DNA of 10,468 bases from the NCBI GenBank assembly GCA_024275775.1, contig JAJRYM010000070.1, positions 1 to 10,468 of the forward strand, given 5' to 3'. Below are positions 5,718 through 10,468 of this stretch, in pieces. This DNA is from Nitrospirota bacterium (lineage in GTDB: Bacteria; Nitrospinota_A; UBA7883; JACRGQ01). Numbering within the stretch: the first letter of the stretch is position 1; each line of letters begins with the position of its first letter. The notes beneath the pieces were generated by a model. It did not search any database, had not been told where the DNA came from, and was given only the letters and a program-made list of their open reading frames with translations. The position numbers and the translations under genes were made by a program.

Positions 5718-6740
5718 ATGAAAGAGTTTTTCTTGAACAGCAAATACGCCGCGCCGTTTGCCCTGCTGGCGGTTTTGCTGTTTTTCCTTGTGCCTGCGGC
5801 CGTTTTTAAAAATCTCTTTTCGCCGGTATCTTCCATGCCGGACACGCGGCTTGTTTCAATAGCGCCCGGAATGAACACCGAGAGTATCGGCATTTTGCTT
5901 GAGAAAGAGGGGATTATCCGTTCGGGAAAAGGGTTTGCGCTCTATGCCAAGCTGACGGGCAAGGCTGAAAAACTGCGGGCGGGCGAATATGAGCTCGACA
6001 AGTCCAAAACCACCCCCGCGATTCTGGAGGAAATCCTGCAAGGCCGCGTGAAACTTTATCCCGTTACGATTCCGGAAGGGCTTTCTCTTGTGGAAACCGC
6101 CCGGCTGATAGAGAAGAACGGATTCGGTAGTAAGGCTTCGATTATCTCGGCGGCTTCGGACCCCGAAATGCTGAAATCGTTCGGCATAAAAAACAGTAAC
6201 GCCGAAGGCTATCTTTTTCCCGATACCTACCGTTTCAATAGGAGCGTATCAGGGCGGGAAATCGTAAGGCAGATGATTTCCACATTTTTCAAAAAAGTCG
6301 AGCCGCTGAAACTAAAATACCAGAGCGGTTCTCCGCTTTCTTTCGAGCAGATTATAACCCTCGCTTCTATTATAGAAAAAGAAACGGCCAGCCGTCTTGA
6401 ATACCGGCTGATAGCGGCGGTATATAACAACAGGCTGAAAAAAGGCATGAAACTGCAGGCCGACCCGACGGTAATATACGCACTGCCTAACTTCAACGGC
6501 AACATCAGGAAAAAGGATCTAAGCTACGATTCGCCCTACAATACCTATGTGTACGGCGGGCTTCCTCCCGGCCCCATATCCAACCCCGGCCTGCAAGCGA
6601 TAGAAGCCGCATACGATCCGGCCGATGAAGATTTTCTTTACTTCGTGGCCACGAAAGCCGGAGGCGCGCATTATTTTTCGCGCACGTACAATGAGCATAT
6701 AAACGCCGTTCGCAAATACCAGCGCCACGGGAGGCGATAA
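5718..6740 (+). CDS. mltG: Endolytic murein transglycosylase MltG
   Basis: MltG is an inner-membrane lytic transglycosylase that cuts nascent glycan strands and sets their length. From the ATG at 5718 the protein is 340 residues, the same as I recall for E. coli MltG. A short cytoplasmic tail and one membrane helix (about 11-30) are followed by a LysM-like region (about 42-115) and the YceG catalytic domain. Signature motifs are EGYLFPDTY at 163-171, where E163 is the expected catalytic acid; ASIIEKET at 216-223; LQADPTVIYAL at 246-256; and SPYNTY with GLPPGPISNPG at about 272-291. The start is not certain. The ATG lacks a clear ribosome site, whereas a TTG at 5688 has GAAGG nine bases upstream and would add ten residues. 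Further upstream extension to 5493 would run antisense through djlA and is not believable. It appears to be a single-gene transcript facing a convergent gene on its right. Confidence 0.93.
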   Translation: MKEFFLNSKYAAPFALLAVLLFFLVPAAVFKNLFSPVSSMPDTRLVSIAPGMNTESIGILLEKEGIIRSGKGFALYAKLTGKAEKLRAGEYELDKSKTTPAILEEILQGRVKLYPVTIPEGLSLVETARLIEKNGFGSKASIISAASDPEMLKSFGIKNSNAEGYLFPDTYRFNRSVSGREIVRQMISTFFKKVEPLKLKYQSGSPLSFEQIITLASIIEKETASRLEYRLIAAVYNNRLKKGMKLQADPTVIYALPNFNGNIRKKDLSYDSPYNTYVYGGLPPGPISNPGLQAIEAAYDPADEDFLYFVATKAGGAHYFSRTYNEHINAVRKYQRHGRR

Positions 6741-6864
6741 AAACTTTTGCGGCGGCGCCTTTTTGATTTTACGCGATTCAGCTGATTGGCGCGCGATTCA
6801 GGCGGGTCGTTTCATTTGAACTGCCCGCGGCGTCGCTTTTTCGCGTAACATATCCGCCGCGAAC

Positions 6865-7761
6865 TTAACTATTTCTGTCCGCCGCCGATATCATCCAGAA
6901 CACAATGCCGAGGATAAGAACGGAAACGGCCAGCATTCCTTCCTCCTGCCATGAGGCATGTTCTATGGAAGTAATGAGCACCCGCCGAAGTTCCGCCACC
7001 AGCGCCACGCTTACGAATACCTTGATGGCAAACAGTTGCCCCCGCATATGACGTATTTGCGTATCCAGCAGTTCAATTATCACCCACAGGATGAGAACCG
7101 AGCCAAGAGCCGTTAGAACTCCGCGTTCCAATTCGCCGGTCAGCAGATGAGCCAAACCATTCACAGCCAGGAATACGGTGGCTACTCCGATAACCAGCAG
7201 ACCGATCATGAGAATTATATTAAATCCCGTCACAAGCCGCTTCGTGCTGGAGATAATCCAGTTATCTATTCTGCTTGAAAGAAAATGCTGGTGCATCTCC
7301 GCCGCCCGGTAGGAGCGCGTCATGATATCAAGATTCATATCCAGCGCTTTATTGAGCGAGGATATTAAAGGCGCCGCCTTACCCGGACTGCCTTCAAACT
7401 CTTTTAAAATCTGCTCAACCACAAAGTCCCTGATAAGCGACATGTGGATGTTAACGTACTCGCACGGCAAGCCTATCTTCACATGAACCTTCCCTATCCG
7501 GTTAAGCTTCATGAAATAGATTGGGTTGTAATTGCCGGCCAGAAGCTCCGCAAACCAGTCGACAAAAGCTTTGCGGGCGCGTTCCAGCACTTCTTCGTTT
7601 CTAACAAAGAGGGCCGCCGCTTTATTATCGAAAATTTTCGAATAATGGTAATCCGCCAGATCTTCGGTTTTTGCGGACATGAATGAGGCAAGGCTTTGGA
7701 TGTTCTCGATATCCTTTTGGGTTATCTTGTAGTCGTCTAACAGCTTCTTGGCATCTTTCAT
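6865..7761 (-). CDS. Membrane-anchored protoglobin sensor with PsiE-like four-helix module
   Basis: Residues 1 to about 165 match the protoglobin/globin-coupled-sensor fold. The segment RIGKVHVKIGLPCEYV (88-103) is the family's F-helix region, with H93 as the expected proximal heme ligand. A helical linker (about 160-178) leads into four predicted membrane helices at about 180-202, 213-235, 243-262 and 275-292. That part resembles the phosphate-starvation protein PsiE family (LWVIIELLDTQIRHMRGQ on helix 2, ELRRVLI after helix 3). No kinase, GGDEF or methyl-accepting domain is present, so a ligand signal would have to act through the membrane module or a partner. From memory, Geobacter sulfurreducens has a globin-coupled sensor with a transmembrane C-terminus of unknown function, so the architecture has a precedent. 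GAGGG lies before the ATG. It sits downstream of the radical SAM gene but has its own promoter. Confidence 0.82.
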   Translation of the reverse strand: MKDAKKLLDDYKITQKDIENIQSLASFMSAKTEDLADYHYSKIFDNKAAALFVRNEEVLERARKAFVDWFAELLAGNYNPIYFMKLNRIGKVHVKIGLPCEYVNIHMSLIRDFVVEQILKEFEGSPGKAAPLISSLNKALDMNLDIMTRSYRAAEMHQHFLSSRIDNWIISSTKRLVTGFNIILMIGLLVIGVATVFLAVNGLAHLLTGELERGVLTALGSVLILWVIIELLDTQIRHMRGQLFAIKVFVSVALVAELRRVLITSIEHASWQEEGMLAVSVLILGIVFWMISAADRNS

Positions 7762-7842
7762 TTAAAGCCCTCACCAGACAGTGAAATTTGTTTTAAGAAC
7801 TGTTGCCCGGATGACATCATTTTCCCCTTGTTGTATGGTGTT

Positions 7843-7871
7843 ATTTTACAACCGTTCATGATTATTCTCAA
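7843..7871 (-). promoter_or_regulatory. Sigma-70-type promoter for the protoglobin gene
   Basis: Minus strand: -35 TTGAGA (7866-7871), exact 17-base spacer, -10 TAAAAT (7843-7848); each hexamer matches consensus at 5 of 6. The predicted start near 7836 gives a leader of about 75 bases before the ATG at 7761. It is the best promoter match noticed in the window and suggests that the sensor is transcribed independently of the upstream radical SAM gene. Confidence 0.55.
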
Positions 7872-7922
7872 ACAGGCTTTAGAGAGCACCCGGTCTTTAA
7901 GCCAATTAAGGGTGGCGCAACT

Positions 7923-10388
7923 TTAAAGAGTAAGAGCCGGCACGCCCATTATTACGTTAGTTTTTACGAGCCTTATGCCGCCGCCGAGCATGAAATCCGG
8001 AAACTCTTTTCTGATTTTTGAAAGGATACCCGGATTGACGGTTGTTATCCGAAGGCATGTTCCGCTCTCTTTCGTCTCATAACCGGTATCGATTCCTTCC
8101 AAGCCGTCCAGAAACGCTTTCACGGCCTCGATGGGGAACTCCGTTGAAGGCTTCTCATAGAAGAGCTCGTAAACGGTCTCCGCGGTTGCCGCCTGAATCG
8201 ATTTGTAAGGCGGCGTCATGAGCGCGGCGCCGGTAACTTCCAGCCCGTTTTCGAGCCGTCTGTTCAGGGCATCGCAAAATTCCTTTTCATCGTGCTCTGT
8301 TTCCAGCTCCACGTCTATAAACTCGCACAGGCTCCCGATTCCCACCGATACCGCCGGGCCGAATGAAAACTTGGGGTGGGGGTGCATCCCCTGCGAAAAC
8401 ACCACAGGAAACCCGGCGCGTCTTACAGCTCTGGCGAAAGCGGTTTTCAGTTCCAGATGCGAAAGGTATCTCGCTATCCCGATTTTATTGAAGGCTATGC
8501 GGTACCGCCACGATTTTTCCGTTTCCTTTGCTTCCGTTACGGGGCAGGCAGACGGCAGTTCGGGGGCTGTAGCGATATTTTTATATTTGGGGTTAAGGCC
8601 GCATGCGTTGCAGGAACCGCCTCGGCAGTCTTCCGTGGTTATTTCCTGCTTGCTGAAATTCAGTTCCTTTAAAAGAAATTTTTTGGAAACGCCGATGTCG
8701 ATATGATCCCACGGAAGAGTTTCATCCTCCCCGCGTTCCCTGTTGGCATATGCCGAAGGGTCGATGCCTGATTCCTCAAACGATTCGAGCCATAAATCGT
8801 ATCTAAAATAATCTCTCCAGTTATCCAGCCGGCACCCCTTCATGTATGCCTTTAAGATCGCTTTCCCCATACGCCTGTCGCCCCTAGCGAAGATGCCTTC
8901 GATGAACGACGCCTCAACCTCGTGCCCCTTTAAGGAGACCGGCCCCATTTTCCTGAACGCTCCGGCGAGTTTCAGCTTTTTTGCAAGAAGGGATTCCGGG
9001 CTGTCCATCGCCACCCACTGAAAAGGGGTGAACGGTTTGGGTACGAATTGGGAAACGCCTACGTTTATCTGTCTGAAGCGTTTCCCGCCTGCCGTCAAAT
9101 TGCGTATCCGGTTTACAAGCCGTGCGATTGATTCCACATCCTCGTCGGTTTCCGTCGGCAGGCCTATCATGAAATACAGTTTCAGGTGCCTCCATCCGCC
9201 TTCCAGAACGTTTTGAGCGGTTTGGATAATTTCATCATCACTTATATTTTTATTTATTACCCGCCGCAACCGTTCGTTGCCCGCTTCCGCCGTAATGGTA
9301 AAGCCGGTTTTTCTAACCCGGCCAACCTGGCTTATCAGTTCTTCGGTGAGGGTGCCGGAACGGAGCGAAGGCAGGGAAAGGGAAACGTGTTCTCGCTCCG
9401 TTTCGTCCATCAGCCGTTTTACCAGCGGTTCGATACAGCTGTAATCGCCGCTTGAAAGCGATGCCAGCGAAACTTCGTCGTAGCCTGTTTCCTTAAGGCC
9501 GGTGTGAATAATGTTCAACACCCCGGAAGGTTTCCGTTCTCTTACCGGCCGATAAGTGATGCCGGCCTGGCAGAATCTGCACCCGCCGGTGCATCCTCGG
9601 TCCACCTCTACCGACAGCCTGTCGAACACAGGCTGGCCGTACGGGATTACCATGTCGAAAGGGTAGGGGCTCGCGTTGAGATCGCTTATAAAAATCCTTT
9701 TCGGCGCTGGCATGGAAGGTTGCAGAGGTTTTATATCTTTTATCGCCGGGCCGTCGTAGCTAACCTCGAAAAAGGACGGAACGTACACGCCTTCCAGCGA
9801 CGCGAGTTCCCTGAGAATTTCCTTCCGCGCTACCCATTTTTTTCTGCAATCCCCGACTATCCGGCATATTTCGGGCAGAATATCTTCCGCCTCGCCGAGA
9901 ACGAAAAGATCAAAAAAATCGGCTATCGGTTCCGGGTTGTAAACCGATGGCCCTCCGCCGATGACGATAGGGTCGGACTCTTTCCTCTGATTCCGCAAAA
10001 GAGGAATCCCGCCCAAGTCGAGTATTACGAGTATTTCGGTATGGCACAGTTCCGTTGCTATGCTGAAACCTACAACGTCGAAAGCGGATAAGGGATCGTG
10101 CGATTCAAGGCTTCTTAACGGCTCCCCGCTGTCTCTCAATATCTTTTCCATATCCGGCTCCGGCGCGAAAAACCGTTCCGCCCAAAAGTTTGGGCGAGCA
10201 TTCACCACGGAGTAAAGAATTTTCAGGCCGAGGTTGGACATCCCTATTTTGTAAAGATCGGGAAAGCAGAGCGCCAGCCTGCAATCGATTGCCGAAGCGT
10301 CCTTTATTACCGCGTTAACCTCGCCGCCTATGTATTGCGAGGGATTTCTCGCGCGGTCGAGCCATTTTTCGTAGGGGTGTTCAGTCAT
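7923..10388 (-). CDS. Fused B12-binding-like radical SAM protein with radical-SAM-linked domain (TIGR03960 + TIGR03936)
   Basis: The 821-residue protein is two families in one chain. Residues 30-200 form a Rossmann-like region of the B12-binding type (FPDLYKIGMSNLGL, IVIGGGPSVYNPEPI, LGEAED). Residues 255-480 are a radical SAM barrel with the 4Fe-4S motif C266-x3-C270-x2-C273 (RGCTGGCRFCQAG) and the later TAEAGNERLRRVINK strand. At 588-596 a second cysteine cluster C-x4-C-x2-C (DCRGGSCNACG) closes the TIGR03960 part; it may bind another cluster or metal. Residues 626-821 are the radical-SAM-linked domain (RIAFNKIGIARYLSHLEL, GMHPHPKFSFGPAVS), known both as a separate neighbour gene and as a fusion. 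The reaction is not established; the usual genomic company (rodA, ribonuclease G, ribosomal genes) hints at RNA or ribosome modification or a growth role. The ATG at 10388 overlaps the rodA stop (ATGACTGA) and has GAAGG in front, so translation is probably coupled. Confidence 0.9.
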   Translation of the reverse strand: MTEHPYEKWLDRARNPSQYIGGEVNAVIKDASAIDCRLALCFPDLYKIGMSNLGLKILYSVVNARPNFWAERFFAPEPDMEKILRDSGEPLRSLESHDPLSAFDVVGFSIATELCHTEILVILDLGGIPLLRNQRKESDPIVIGGGPSVYNPEPIADFFDLFVLGEAEDILPEICRIVGDCRKKWVARKEILRELASLEGVYVPSFFEVSYDGPAIKDIKPLQPSMPAPKRIFISDLNASPYPFDMVIPYGQPVFDRLSVEVDRGCTGGCRFCQAGITYRPVRERKPSGVLNIIHTGLKETGYDEVSLASLSSGDYSCIEPLVKRLMDETEREHVSLSLPSLRSGTLTEELISQVGRVRKTGFTITAEAGNERLRRVINKNISDDEIIQTAQNVLEGGWRHLKLYFMIGLPTETDEDVESIARLVNRIRNLTAGGKRFRQINVGVSQFVPKPFTPFQWVAMDSPESLLAKKLKLAGAFRKMGPVSLKGHEVEASFIEGIFARGDRRMGKAILKAYMKGCRLDNWRDYFRYDLWLESFEESGIDPSAYANRERGEDETLPWDHIDIGVSKKFLLKELNFSKQEITTEDCRGGSCNACGLNPKYKNIATAPELPSACPVTEAKETEKSWRYRIAFNKIGIARYLSHLELKTAFARAVRRAGFPVVFSQGMHPHPKFSFGPAVSVGIGSLCEFIDVELETEHDEKEFCDALNRRLENGLEVTGAALMTPPYKSIQAATAETVYELFYEKPSTEFPIEAVKAFLDGLEGIDTGYETKESGTCLRITTVNPGILSKIRKEFPDFMLGGGIRLVKTNVIMGVPALTL

Positions 10389-10468
10389 GCCTATACCTTC
10401 TTACTCCAACGGAAAGAAGTATCCCTATAATCGCGCAGTTCGTTAAAAGCGCCGAACCGCCATAGCTG
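10381..10468 (-). CDS. rodA: RodA C-terminus (SEDS peptidoglycan polymerase), partial
   Basis: Only the last 28 codons and the stop lie in the window. They read SYGGSALLTN, then CAIIGILLSV, then GVRRYRHD and TGA. The SYGGS-x-LLTN segment just before the last membrane helix is a hallmark of the SEDS family (RodA/FtsW), which polymerises glycan strands at the inner membrane. RodA is preferred over FtsW because rodA is the usual neighbour of TIGR03960 radical SAM genes; the fragment alone cannot exclude FtsW. Its stop overlaps the next gene's ATG by eight bases (ATGACTGA), so the two genes are almost certainly in one operon reading leftward. The rest of the gene lies beyond 10468. Confidence 0.75.
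   Translation of the reverse strand, partial: SYGGSALLTNCAIIGILLSVGVRRYRHD

Noticed and set aside
6741..6864. Terminator between the convergent mltG and protoglobin genes
   Set aside because: The gap has an imperfect hairpin (6802-6828, GCGGG/CCCGC ends) and a direct repeat CGCGATTCAG at 6772 and 6792, but no stem directly followed by a T tract on either strand. I do not call it.
8218..10091. Plus-strand ORFs opposite the radical SAM gene (8218-8706, 9186-9455, 9504-10091)
   Set aside because: All are antisense shadows. The minus-strand frame is continuous for 821 codons with radical SAM motifs and a linked domain.
10391..10468. Another minus-strand frame open to the right edge, ending in TAG at 10393-10391
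   Set aside because: It also lacks stops, but the neighbouring frame carries the SEDS signature SYGGSALLTN and overlaps the next start in the usual operon manner, so this one is a shadow.
1..10468. CRISPR array, tRNA/rRNA genes, transposase or phage genes
   Set aside because: I saw no regularly spaced repeats, no cloverleaf with a TTC-x-A arm, and no mobile-element protein motifs in any frame.

Overview
The window looks like chromosomal DNA from a Gram-negative, diderm bacterium. It encodes a beta-barrel outer-membrane protein with an attached c-type heme, a lytic transglycosylase and a RodA-type elongasome protein. Base composition looks moderate by eye, Shine-Dalgarno sequences are strong, and the gene set (multi-PAS hybrid kinase, membrane-anchored protoglobin, fused cytochrome-porin, fused TIGR03960/TIGR03936 radical SAM protein) fits Desulfobacterota or Nitrospirota-like lineages. 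That placement is inference and not strongly constrained. I see no phage, plasmid, tRNA, rRNA or CRISPR signal.

Layout, left to right. (1) 1-2468, plus strand: the 3' part of a sensor kinase gene made of receiver-domain remnant, four PAS domains, HisKA and HATPase. An in-frame TAA at 2163-2165 falls between the N box and the G1 box, so the ATP-binding half is cut off. PAS3 and PAS4 are a 366-bp tandem duplication. (2) 2471-2620: a palindromic, REP/MITE-like non-coding repeat between convergent genes. (3) 2629-3042, minus: a small exported helical protein of unknown function. (4) 3175-3207: a perfect 12-bp hairpin terminator. (5) 3239-4642, minus: a Cyc2-like fused monoheme cytochrome/outer-membrane porin, preceded by a candidate 17-codon leader ORF with a strong ribosome-binding site and by a promoter. 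(6) 4862-5623, minus: a DjlA-type TerB/J-domain co-chaperone, divergent from (7) mltG, 5718-6740, plus. (8) 6865-7761, minus: a protoglobin sensor fused to a four-helix PsiE-like membrane module, with its own good promoter. (9) 7923-10388, minus: a fused B12-binding-like/radical SAM protein plus its radical-SAM-linked domain. Its start overlaps (10) the 3' end of rodA, 10381-10468, a gene too short here to stand out as an ORF.

Functional themes. rodA and mltG belong to cell-wall growth, and the radical SAM gene is translationally coupled to rodA. The other genes have an envelope, redox or sensing flavour: the heme-porin is a candidate conduit for electrons across the outer membrane, the protoglobin-PsiE protein is a candidate heme/gas sensor in the inner membrane, and the PAS kinase is a candidate signal input that appears broken. 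No shared operon links these, so a joint pathway is not demonstrated. The most interesting items are the cytochrome-porin with its leader ORF, the protoglobin-PsiE fusion, and the interrupted kinase with duplicated PAS domains.
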